From: an uncultured Gemmatimonadota bacterium
GTDB taxonomy: Bacteria > Gemmatimonadota > Gemmatimonadetes > Gemmatimonadales > GWC2-71-9
Direction: 5' to 3'
NCBI GenBank assembly: GCA_946887295.1
Contig: CAMPKP010000101.1
Location: forward strand, 1 to 12,830
DNA length: 12,830 nt
In this document: positions 6,193-12,830 of the stretch, one piece after another
How positions within the stretch are numbered: the first letter of the stretch is position 1
How the letters are laid out: each line of letters opens with the position of its first letter
Made by a program: the position numbers and the translations under genes
Notes under the pieces: generated by a model
Databases searched by the model: none
Seen by the model: only the letters and a program-made list of their open reading frames with translations
Told to the model about the DNA's origin: nothing

Positions 6193-7551
6193 GTGCCCGA
6201 CCCTGCACGCGGCCCCTTCGCAGGCTACCTTGCTCCCGTGCCTTCACCTACCCAGTTCCTGACCCTGGTCGCGGCCGCCAGGGCCCGGCGGCGGGAGCAG
6301 TGGCTCTCCCCGGCCGAGCTGGCCCGTTTGCGCCATGCGCGCCTCCGCCGGCTCGTCAGGGCGGCCGCCAGGACTACCCACTACAGCCGACTCTTCCGGG
6401 AGGCGGGCCTCGATCCCGGCGGGCCCGCCGACGAAGCGGAGCTGGTCCGCTTGCCGGTGCTGGAGAAGAGCACTCTCCATGCGGCAGGGGAGGCCGAGAT
6501 GCTGGCGGAGCCGGTCGAGCGGCTATTCCCGGTGACGACATCCGGCTCCACCGGACAGCCGCTTCGCGTGTTCCGCAGCGTGCAGGACCAGGCGGAGGTC
6601 TCGGCCCTCTGGTCGCGGGTGCTGCAGGCCTTCGGCCACGGCATCTTCGACAGCCAGGTCAACATCAGCACCGGCCGCGCCGTGGCGCGCACCGGGCCGG
6701 TCGCGCTGCTTCGCCGGCTCGGCGTGTTGCCCGAGATCCGCCACATCTCGAGCTTCGAGCCGGTGGACCGGCAGATCGAGATCCTGCGCGAGAAGCAGCC
6801 CCACACCTTCAGCTCCTACGCCATCAGTCTCGAGATGATCGCGGATGCCCTGCTGGAGCAAGGCATCACCGACCTCCGGCCGAAGGTCGTCTTCAGTGCG
6901 GCGATGCCCCTCAGCGACCGCGGGCGAGTGATGGCGCAGGAGGCGTTCGGCGTCGCGCCGCTCGAAGTCTACGTGGCGGCCGAGCTGGGCACGCTGGGGT
7001 GGGAGTGCCCGGAGGAGCGTGGGGCTCTGCACCTGAACGACGACATGCAGATCGTCGAGATCCTAGACCAGAACGACCGTCCGTTGCCGGATGGCGAGAC
7101 GGGCCAGGTCGTGGTCAGCCAGCTCTGCTGCCAGGCGCAGCCGCTCCTGCGCTACCGGCTGGGGGATCTCGCCGCCCGGATTCCGGGACCATGCGGATGC
7201 GGGCGCGGCCTCGCGCGGCTCAGCCGCGTTCAGGGTCGCACCCGGCACGTGATCCGCACTCCGGACGGCCGGGTACTCTACGGAATGATGGTCTCGACCG
7301 TGGTCAAGACGTTCCCGGAGGTGCGGCGCTGGCAGCTGCGCCAGACCGCGACCGACGCGCTGCGGCTCCTGGTCGTGCCCTCGCCGAGCTGGCGGCCCGA
7401 GGTGGCGGAGAAGATCGCGCGGCGGCTCACCGAGGAGTTCGGCCCCGGGCTCGGCTTCGAGGTGCAGCCGGTGACGGAGATCCCGCTCGCGCCCACCGGC
7501 AAGCTGCAGACCATCGTCCCGCTCGAGGAGCCGCCGGCCGCTACTTCCTGA
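6193..7551 (+). CDS. AMP-binding acyl-CoA ligase, PaaK/CapK family
   Basis: A 452-residue cytoplasmic enzyme of the ANL superfamily, related to phenylacetate-CoA ligase (PaaK) and CapK. Such enzymes activate a carboxylic acid with ATP to an acyl-adenylate and transfer it to CoA or another acceptor. Visible motifs: RLVRAAARTTHYSRLFREAG (53-72), typical of the family's N-terminus; P-loop TSGSTGQPL (116-124); YVAAELGTLGWEC (260-272), corresponding to the acyl-binding/adenylate motif; RYRLGDLA followed by PCGCGRG from 333; GRTRHVIRTPDGR; and C-terminal TGKLQ with the catalytic lysine at K437. Length is normal for PaaK (about 430-450). The substrate cannot be read from sequence, and no phenylacetate or capsule genes are nearby. 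The GTG at 6193 has an upstream GGGAAG, so it is preferred; a GTG at 6238 is an alternative. The 3' end overlaps the end of argR by 11 bases on the opposite strand. Confidence 0.88.
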   Translation: MPDPARGPFAGYLAPVPSPTQFLTLVAAARARRREQWLSPAELARLRHARLRRLVRAAARTTHYSRLFREAGLDPGGPADEAELVRLPVLEKSTLHAAGEAEMLAEPVERLFPVTTSGSTGQPLRVFRSVQDQAEVSALWSRVLQAFGHGIFDSQVNISTGRAVARTGPVALLRRLGVLPEIRHISSFEPVDRQIEILREKQPHTFSSYAISLEMIADALLEQGITDLRPKVVFSAAMPLSDRGRVMAQEAFGVAPLEVYVAAELGTLGWECPEERGALHLNDDMQIVEILDQNDRPLPDGETGQVVVSQLCCQAQPLLRYRLGDLAARIPGPCGCGRGLARLSRVQGRTRHVIRTPDGRVLYGMMVSTVVKTFPEVRRWQLRQTATDALRLLVVPSPSWRPEVAEKIARRLTEEFGPGLGFEVQPVTEIPLAPTGKLQTIVPLEEPPAATS

Positions 7552-7987
7552 CCAGCCCCCGGATCCGGGAGGCGATCGCCTCGCGGAGCTTCTGGCTCCG
7601 GGTGATGACCAGCACGGTGTCGTCGCCGGCGATCGTCCCCATGATCTCGCCCCACCCCGCCTGGTCGAGCGCCTCGGTGACCGCCCCGGCCGAGCCGCTC
7701 GCCGTCTTCAGCACCAGCAGCGGTCCGACGCCATCCACGCTGACCAGCAGCGCGGGCAGCACATGGGCGAGATCGGGTCGCAGGGCCGCCCGGTGCGGAT
7801 GGGCGTAGTAGGCCCCGCCCTGGGGGTCGGCGAGCTTGGCGAGGCCGAGCTCCCGGATGTCCCGGGAGAGCGTCGCCTGGGTCACCACGAAGCCCTTCTC
7901 CGAGAGCGCCTCGCGCAGCTCGTCCTGGCTCTCGATCCGCCGCTCGCGGACGACACGAAGGATCGCGGCGTGGCGCTGGATCTTCAC
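7541..7987 (-). CDS. argR: Arginine repressor ArgR
   Basis: A 148-residue protein of the usual ArgR length. The N-terminal winged helix-turn-helix (about 1-65) includes SQDELREAL and TQATLSRDIRELGL (36-49), with the DNA-contacting S41-R42 pair. The C-terminal oligomerisation domain (about 75-145) contains GTIAGDDT (117-124), whose adjacent aspartates bind L-arginine at the trimer interface. Arginine-bound hexamers normally repress arginine biosynthesis and can activate catabolism. The GTG start at 7987 overlaps the stop of the amidohydrolase gene (GTGA), so argR appears to depend on the upstream operon for transcription. No arginine-biosynthesis genes and no recognisable ARG box lie in the window. 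The long frame continuing upstream to 8725 is a shadow of the amidohydrolase gene. Confidence 0.95.
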   Translation of the reverse strand: MKIQRHAAILRVVRERRIESQDELREALSEKGFVVTQATLSRDIRELGLAKLADPQGGAYYAHPHRAALRPDLAHVLPALLVSVDGVGPLLVLKTASGSAGAVTEALDQAGWGEIMGTIAGDDTVLVITRSQKLREAIASRIRGLVRK

Positions 7988-9231
7988 GATCGCACCGGCT
8001 CGGCACGGTACACGTTGCGTCCTCCTGCGAAGGTTGCGATCACGTCCCCGGGTCCGCACGTCAGCGCCTGCTCCGTCGGGGACCCCGCGACCGGCGGGGC
8101 CCGCAGCACCACGCAGTCGCCCCATTTCCCTGCCTCGAGGCTGCCGATCTCGCGCTCGAGTCCGAGCGCCGCCGCACCGCCCAGCGTGCACAGCGCCAGC
8201 GCCGACTCGGCATCCAGGCCTGCGAGGGCGCGGGCCGCCCTCGCCTCGGCGAGCAGATCGAGGCGCGAGACGCTCAACACCGAATCGGTGCCCAGCCCCA
8301 CCCGGAGCCCGTGGCTCAGGAACCCGGCCAGCGGGGCGGCGCCGTGGCCGTGCGCCGCATTGCTCAGCGGGCAGTGGGCCACGGCGCACCGGCGACGGGC
8401 GAGCCGGCCGAGATCGGCCGGGTCGACCTGTACGAGATGAATGCAGAGTGTGCGCTCGGTGAGCACCCCGTGCCGATCGAGCCATTCGACCGGCGAGCGG
8501 CCGGGCCCTTCCGGGAGCGGTATTCCTCTCCGGTGCCAGGCTTCGGCGAACCGGCCGGCGCCTCGCTCCATCAGGTCGGACTCGGCCCGCGACTCTGCCA
8601 GGTGCACCGCCAGCGGCAGGCCGTCGCTCGCGGCCCAGTCCGCCACCGCTGCGTACAGCGGCCCGCTCACGGTGTACGGAGCATGGGGAGAGAGCCCGAG
8701 CCGCACCCGCCCGCCGGCGAAGCATCCGGCCTCCTCGACCCGGCCCCGAAGCCCCGCGAGGGACTCCTCCAGCTGCGCGGGATGGGGGCCGAAGACCTCC
8801 TGATACGCGACGCCCGAGGCGCCGGCCTGCGCCATCGCCCGGATCACCGAGCCGGAGTCGCCGGTGTCGGCGATGGTGGTCACTCCGCTGGCGTAGCAGT
8901 CCGCGAGCCCCCGCCCCGCCGCGGCGAGAAACTCCTCCGCGCTCCTGGTTTCCTTGATCGCCCGGACCCGCGCGATCCAGTCGCCGAAGTCGGGATCCGG
9001 CCGGCCGAGCTCGAGGCCGGTGAGCTCGAGATGCGTGTGGGTATTGACCAGACCGGGCAGCAGGATGCCGTCGGCGAACTGCTCGTCGGGGACCTCCGGC
9101 GGCCGCGGCACGAGCGCATCCGGCCCCACCGCCACCACCCGGCCGTCGGCGCCGAGCAGCAGCGCACCGCGCTCGATCGGCGGCCCGGAGATCGGAAGCA
9201 CCCAGCGGGCCGCGAGGCGCCGCGCGGCCAT
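7984..9231 (-). CDS. Amidohydrolase of the ATZ/TRZ (cytosine deaminase-like) type
   Basis: A 415-residue metal-dependent hydrolase/deaminase. The family's ligands are all visible: HTH (H65, H67) in [14 protein letters not shown]210 and catalytic E213 in HLAES, H265 in CIHLVQVD, and D316 in GLGTDSVLS, with H183 (SPHAPY) and H286 (AHCPLSN) as additional conserved sites. One Zn or Fe ion is expected at H65/H67/H210/D316. Relatives deaminate S-adenosylhomocysteine or methylthioadenosine, aminodeoxyfutalosine (MqnX, menaquinone synthesis), guanine or triazines, and I cannot choose among them; the HLAES and CIHLVQVD motifs would suit the first two. The C-terminal part ([13 protein letters not shown]) is the usual small beta domain. 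The ATG at 9231 follows the stop of the penicillin-binding protein gene after one base, and the 3' end overlaps argR by four bases. Confidence 0.9.
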   Translation of the reverse strand: MAARRLAARWVLPISGPPIERGALLLGADGRVVAVGPDALVPRPPEVPDEQFADGILLPGLVNTHTHLELTGLELGRPDPDFGDWIARVRAIKETRSAEEFLAAAGRGLADCYASGVTTIADTGDSGSVIRAMAQAGASGVAYQEVFGPHPAQLEESLAGLRGRVEEAGCFAGGRVRLGLSPHAPYTVSGPLYAAVADWAASDGLPLAVHLAESRAESDLMERGAGRFAEAWHRRGIPLPEGPGRSPVEWLDRHGVLTERTLCIHLVQVDPADLGRLARRRCAVAHCPLSNAAHGHGAAPLAGFLSHGLRVGLGTDSVLSVSRLDLLAEARAARALAGLDAESALALCTLGGAAALGLEREIGSLEAGKWGDCVVLRAPPVAGSPTEQALTCGPGDVIATFAGGRNVYRAEPVRS

Positions 9232-9232
9232 C

Positions 9233-11530
9233 CTATCGCTGCTGATTGGCTGCCGGGCCCGAGCCCCCCATCACTCCCGAGCCGCTCCCGGGAGAGGACT
9301 GGGCCGGCACCAGGGGCGCGCCGATGGTGTCCGCCTGCGGCACTCCGATCGCGGGCGCCGTGGACGGCTCCGCGCCGCCCGATGGAGCCGGCCCCGTCCC
9401 GCCCATCACGCCGCCGACACTGCCGAACGGCGAGTGGATCGGGCAGAACCCGGTCGGCTCGGTCCCGGGAATGAACGACTCGATGTAGTGCACGTCCTTG
9501 GGACAGAACGGCGTCGCCTTGTAGCCGGTGGTCTTGTCGATGTCGAGCGCGGAGAGCCCGGCCGGGCGCGGCCACGCGGCGGGAATGGCGCGCCGCTCGT
9601 AGATCTCGCGCATCATGGCGGTCCACGCGGGGGCCGCCAGCACGCCGCCCTGGGCATTGGACTTGATCTTCCGGGGCTGGTCGAATCCGATCCAGATGCC
9701 GGTGACCAGGTCCGGCGTGAAGCCGATGAACCACACATCGAAGCCGTCGTTGGTCGTGCCGGTCTTGCCGCCCGCGGGGAAGTTGATCCGCGACCCGACC
9801 GAGCCCACCGCGGTGCCGTGGCGGACCACGTCCCGCAGCACGTCGGTCATCAGCCAGGCATGCGCGCTGTCGAGCACCGCGACGCTCCGCACCGCGGGCT
9901 GCCAGATGATCTTGCCGCTCCGATCCTCCACCCGCAGGATCGAGTTGGGAACGGTCCGCACGCCGAGATTGGCGAACGTGGTGTAGGCCGCGATCATCTC
10001 GAGCGGGATCACGTCGGCCGAGCCGATGTGGATCGAGGGCACCGCCGGAACCCGGGTGCTGATGCCGAACTTGGCGGCCTCGCTGACCACCGCCTGCTCC
10101 CCCAGCTCCATGCCGAGCTTGATGGCGATGATGTTCCGCGACAGGTAGAGCGCGCGGCGCAGCGTCATGGGCCCGTCGAACTCGAGATCGTAGTTCTGCG
10201 GCGTCCAGGGCGGCTCGTCCGGCTTCACCAGCAGGCTGAGCGAGTCGTCCACCATCACGTGCGACAGGGGGTAGCCCGCCTCGATCGCGGCCGAAAAGGT
10301 GATCGGCTTGAAGGTGGAGCCCGGCTGGCGGAGCGCCTGCGTCGCGCGGTTGAACTTGCTGTCGCCGAAATCGCGGCCGCCGATCATGGCGCGAATCTGC
10401 CCGGTCCTGGCCTCGATCGTCACCGCCAGGCCCTGGAGGTACGGCGTGGTGGTGCGGTCGGGGTCGTCCCCCTCATCGGCCTTCGAGTTCTGATACTGCT
10501 GGTAGGTGGGATGCTCGAACTTGCCGTCGGCGCCGCTCTCGATCGCCTCCAGCCGGGCGTCGAGCGCGCGCTCCGCGGCCTGCTGGGTGTCGAGGTCCAG
10601 TGTGGTGTAGATCCGGTAACCCGAGCGATAGAGGTCCGAGCCGAACCGGGCGTCGAGCTGCTGCCGGACGAACTCCACGAAATACTCGGCCGTCCCGCTG
10701 TAGTCGGAGCTGGAGGAGAGCAGCAGGGGGTACGCCTTCCACCGCTCGGTCTCGGTCGCGCTGAGGAGGCCGTTGTCGCGCAGCAGGTTGAGCACCGTGT
10801 TGCGGCGCTGCACACTGAGGTTGGGGTTCTTGCGGGGGTTGTAGCGCGACGGGGCCTTGGGAATGGCGGCGAGGGTGGCGGCCTCGGCGACGTTCAGGTC
10901 ACGGACCGACTTGCCGAAGTAGCGCTGCGACGCCGCCTCGACGCCGAAGGCGCGATTGCCCAGATCGATCTGGTTGAGGTACAGCTCGAGGATCTTGTCC
11001 TTGGGGTACTTCTCTTCGATCTCGCGCGCCACCTTCGCCTCGCGCAGCTTCCGCCGCAGCGACTTGTCGCGCCCGCTGATGTCCTCGGTCCAGACGTTCC
11101 GCGCCAGCTGCATGGTGATCGTCGAGAACCCCTCGGCGACCCGCATCTCGAAGATGTTGTTCTTGATGGCGCCGAGCACCCGGTACCAATCGATCCCGTC
11201 ATGCTCGTAGAAGCGCTTGTCCTCGGTCGCGATGAACGCGGCCTTGACCACGGGCGACATCTCGCCCAGGGGGACGACCGTGCGGCGCTCCTGCCCCAGG
11301 TCGGTGATGAGCCGGCCGTCGGCCGCGTAGACCTTGGAGGCCTGGTTGGGATCGTAGGCGCCGAGCTCGGCGATGGATGGGCAGCTGTTGCCGGCGCAGG
11401 CACGGTTCCAGGCCGCGATCAGGACGGCCAGTCCGAAGGCGACCGCCGCGAAGAGTGCAACCACGATGTTCCGACGCGCGCGAGGCGAGAGCCTGACGCG
11501 CGCGCCAAATGGATTGAGCCGGCGGGCCAT
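9233..11530 (-). CDS. Class A penicillin-binding protein (PBP1A type)
   Basis: A 765-residue inner-membrane enzyme that polymerises lipid II and cross-links peptidoglycan in the periplasm. Order: basic cytoplasmic start; membrane helix about 21-41; glycosyltransferase (GT51) domain about 65-235 with [12 protein letters not shown] (101-112, catalytic E103), [11 protein letters not shown] (135-145) and [11 protein letters not shown] (181-191); transpeptidase domain about 365-645 with SxxK at S405-K408, SxN at S464-N466 and KTG at 589-591. All catalytic residues are present. FSTITMQ replaces the more usual GSTITQQ. A glycine/proline/alanine-rich tail (about 700-765) holds two copies of a GVMGG[TS]GPA motif. 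Cysteines occur as C45/C50 just outside the membrane and C676/C696 in the tail. No Shine-Dalgarno sequence precedes the ATG; the candidate promoter places transcription at or next to the ATG. First gene of a probable operon with the amidohydrolase and argR genes. Confidence 0.95.
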   Translation of the reverse strand: MARRLNPFGARVRLSPRARRNIVVALFAAVAFGLAVLIAAWNRACAGNSCPSIAELGAYDPNQASKVYAADGRLITDLGQERRTVVPLGEMSPVVKAAFIATEDKRFYEHDGIDWYRVLGAIKNNIFEMRVAEGFSTITMQLARNVWTEDISGRDKSLRRKLREAKVAREIEEKYPKDKILELYLNQIDLGNRAFGVEAASQRYFGKSVRDLNVAEAATLAAIPKAPSRYNPRKNPNLSVQRRNTVLNLLRDNGLLSATETERWKAYPLLLSSSSDYSGTAEYFVEFVRQQLDARFGSDLYRSGYRIYTTLDLDTQQAAERALDARLEAIESGADGKFEHPTYQQYQNSKADEGDDPDRTTTPYLQGLAVTIEARTGQIRAMIGGRDFGDSKFNRATQALRQPGSTFKPITFSAAIEAGYPLSHVMVDDSLSLLVKPDEPPWTPQNYDLEFDGPMTLRRALYLSRNIIAIKLGMELGEQAVVSEAAKFGISTRVPAVPSIHIGSADVIPLEMIAAYTTFANLGVRTVPNSILRVEDRSGKIIWQPAVRSVAVLDSAHAWLMTDVLRDVVRHGTAVGSVGSRINFPAGGKTGTTNDGFDVWFIGFTPDLVTGIWIGFDQPRKIKSNAQGGVLAAPAWTAMMREIYERRAIPAAWPRPAGLSALDIDKTTGYKATPFCPKDVHYIESFIPGTEPTGFCPIHSPFGSVGGVMGGTGPAPSGGAEPSTAPAIGVPQADTIGAPLVPAQSSPGSGSGVMGGSGPAANQQR

Positions 11531-11536
11531 GGAGGC

Positions 11537-11565
11537 AAACTAGCCTGTTGCGAGGCCCGTTTCCA
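11537..11565 (-). promoter_or_regulatory. Candidate promoter of the penicillin-binding protein operon, leaderless
   Basis: On the minus strand TGGAAA (11565-11560), 17 bases, then TAGTTT (11542-11537), followed by 6 bases and the ATG at 11530. The spacing from -10 to ATG means transcription would start on or next to the A of the start codon, which fits the lack of a Shine-Dalgarno sequence. The -10 match is modest (TAnnnT). Confidence 0.4.
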
Positions 11566-11576
11566 GCGGGTACGAT
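11548..11576 (+). promoter_or_regulatory. Candidate promoter of tyrS, leaderless or nearly so
   Basis: TTGCGA (11548-11553), 17 bases, then TACGAT (11571-11576), followed by 8 bases and the ATG at 11585. Its -35 element lies within the spacer of the opposite-strand promoter. There is no Shine-Dalgarno sequence before the ATG. I see no room for a T-box leader or other riboswitch in the 54-base gap. Confidence 0.5.
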
Positions 11577-11584
11577 ACGCGGCT

Positions 11585-12830
11585 ATGACCGATCTGCTGA
11601 CTACGCTGACCGCCCGAGGCTTCGTCCAGGACGCGACCCCGGGCCTGGCCGACCGGCTGTCCAAAGGCCCCGTCACCGCCTACGTGGGGTTCGACCCCAC
11701 GGCCGACTCGCTCCACGTCGGAAGCCTCGTGCCGGTCATGGGGCTCGCCTGGCTGCAGCGCTTCGGGCACACCCCCATCGCGCTGGTGGGGGCCGGCACC
11801 GGCATGGTGGGCGACCCCAGCGGCAAGCGGGAGGAGCGCCCGGTGATGACCGTGGAGCAGATCGACCGCAACGCCCAGGGGCTGGCCCGCCAGCTGGCGC
11901 GGTTCCTCTCCTTCGAGGGGTCCAACGCCGCCCGGATGCGCAACAACGCCGACTGGCTCCGGGGGATCCTGCTGATGGACTTCCTGCGGGATACCGGGAA
12001 GCACTTCACGCTGAACTACATGCTCCAGAAGGAGTCGGTGCGCAGCCGGATGGACACCGGCATCACGTACACCGAGTTCAGCTACATGCTGATCCAGGCG
12101 TACGACTTCTGGCATCTGTGGCGGACCGAGCGCTGCGAGCTCCAGATGGGCGGCAGCGACCAGTGGGGGAACATCACCGCGGGGATCGAGCTGGTGGGCC
12201 GGCGGGAGGGGGCGCAGGCCCATGGGCTGGTCTTTCCTCTCATCACCACGGCCGCCGGCGCCAAGTTCGGCAAGAGCGAGGCGGGCAACGTCTGGCTCGA
12301 CCCCGCGCGCACCAGCCCCTACCAGTTCTACCAGTTCTGGGTCAACACGGACGACCGGGACGTGGAGCGCTATCTCAAGCTCTTCACCTTCCTCCGCCTG
12401 GATCAGATCGCCACGGCCATGGCCGAGCACACGACCGATCCGGGCCGGCGCATCGCGCAGCGGCTGCTGGCCCGGGAGGTCACCGCCACGGTCCACGGCG
12501 TCGAGGCGACCGAGCAGGCGGTGCAGGCGAGCGCCGCGCTCTTCGGCGGTGCGCTCGACCTCGAGGCGCTGCCGGAGATGCCGACCAGGTCGGTGGCGCG
12601 GACCGAGGTGCTGGAGCGGCCGATCCTGGACGCGCTGCTGGCGAGCGGTCTCGCGAGCTCGAAGGCGGACGCGCGGCGGGGCATCGAGGGGCGGGGCTTC
12701 TATCTCAACGGGCAGGCGATCGAGCGGGTGGACGCCACGCTCGGCGCGGGCGACCTGCACGGGCCGGCGGAGGAGCCGTTCGTGATCCTGCGGAAGGGGA
12801 AGAAGAACTACGTGCGGCTGGTGCTGTCGT
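11585..12830 (+). CDS. tyrS: Tyrosyl-tRNA synthetase (last bases outside window)
   Basis: A class I aminoacyl-tRNA synthetase charging tRNA-Tyr. 415 residues are visible and the frame is open to the window edge; the last base, T, could begin the stop codon, because the sequence already ends like complete family members ([11 protein letters not shown]). Motifs: [15 protein letters not shown] (33-47), containing the HIGH-equivalent HVGS at 44-47; [14 protein letters not shown], forming part of the tyrosine pocket; [10 protein letters not shown] (187-196); the KMSKS-equivalent KFGKS (227-231); and a C-terminal S4 RNA-binding domain from about 345 ([20 protein letters not shown]). The ATG at 11585 is the only sensible start and lies just downstream of a candidate promoter. 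Divergent from the penicillin-binding protein gene. Confidence 0.97.
   Translation, partial: MTDLLTTLTARGFVQDATPGLADRLSKGPVTAYVGFDPTADSLHVGSLVPVMGLAWLQRFGHTPIALVGAGTGMVGDPSGKREERPVMTVEQIDRNAQGLARQLARFLSFEGSNAARMRNNADWLRGILLMDFLRDTGKHFTLNYMLQKESVRSRMDTGITYTEFSYMLIQAYDFWHLWRTERCELQMGGSDQWGNITAGIELVGRREGAQAHGLVFPLITTAAGAKFGKSEAGNVWLDPARTSPYQFYQFWVNTDDRDVERYLKLFTFLRLDQIATAMAEHTTDPGRRIAQRLLAREVTATVHGVEATEQAVQASAALFGGALDLEALPEMPTRSVARTEVLERPILDALLASGLASSKADARRGIEGRGFYLNGQAIERVDATLGAGDLHGPAEEPFVILRKGKKNYVRLVLS

Noticed and set aside
6065..6247. N-terminal extension of the HNH protein
   Set aside because: It is not part of the family's conserved sequence, contains the candidate promoter, and a good ribosome binding site precedes the GTG at 6064.
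8005..8030. Sigma-54-like sequence (GGCACG...TTGC) within the amidohydrolase 3' end
   Set aside because: The distance between the GG and GC elements is 13 bases rather than the required 10, and it is inside a coding region.
7988..8725. A 246-residue upstream extension of the ArgR frame
   Set aside because: The extension is arginine/proline/glycine-rich and lies over the amidohydrolase gene in another frame. ArgR of normal length begins at the GTG at 7987.

Overview
The window is a very GC-rich, gene-dense stretch of chromosome from a diderm (outer-membrane) bacterium. The evidence is an Omp85-like outer-membrane beta-barrel, Sec-type signal peptides, a sigma-54-type (NtrC-family) activator, many GTG starts and pervasive start/stop overlaps. 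The combination of a PBP1A-type penicillin-binding protein, ArgR, a DUF4390-like protein and a bactofilin-like/Omp85-like fusion would fit Gemmatimonadota or a neighbouring phylum. That placement is an inference from style and was not checked against any database. I see no mobile element, CRISPR array, rRNA or tRNA; nothing suggests recent transfer.

Layout. (A) 1-5511, plus strand: the 3' end of a membrane protein (possibly VanZ-like), then a membrane sensor histidine kinase, a sigma-54-dependent response regulator, an outer-membrane protein joining a bactofilin-like N-terminal region to an Omp85-like barrel, and a secreted DUF4390-like protein. Each gene overlaps the next (40, 4, 4 and 1 bases), so this looks like one translationally coupled operon. 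It reads as a two-component system co-expressed with cell-envelope proteins. (B) 5513-6064, minus strand: a stand-alone HNH endonuclease-family protein whose stop lies one base from the stop of the operon above. (C) 6193-7551, plus strand: an AMP-forming acyl-CoA ligase of the PaaK/CapK family, divergent from the HNH gene. The 128-base gap between them contains two candidate promoters whose -10 elements overlap on opposite strands. (D) 11530 down to 7541, minus strand: a class A penicillin-binding protein, an ATZ/TRZ-type amidohydrolase and the arginine repressor ArgR, spaced by 1 base and then a 4-base overlap, so probably one operon. The end of argR overlaps the end of the ligase gene by 11 bases. 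(E) 11585-12830, plus strand: tyrosyl-tRNA synthetase, almost complete. It diverges from the penicillin-binding protein gene across 54 bases that can hold two interleaved promoters, each placing transcription at or within a base or two of the start codon (leaderless mRNAs).

Regions B, D and E are mostly housekeeping genes in a compact arrangement. The most unusual part is region A: a kinase/sigma-54 activator pair locked by overlaps to an unusual bactofilin-like/Omp85-like fusion and a DUF4390-like protein. No gap exceeds 130 bases, so there is no long stretch without genes.
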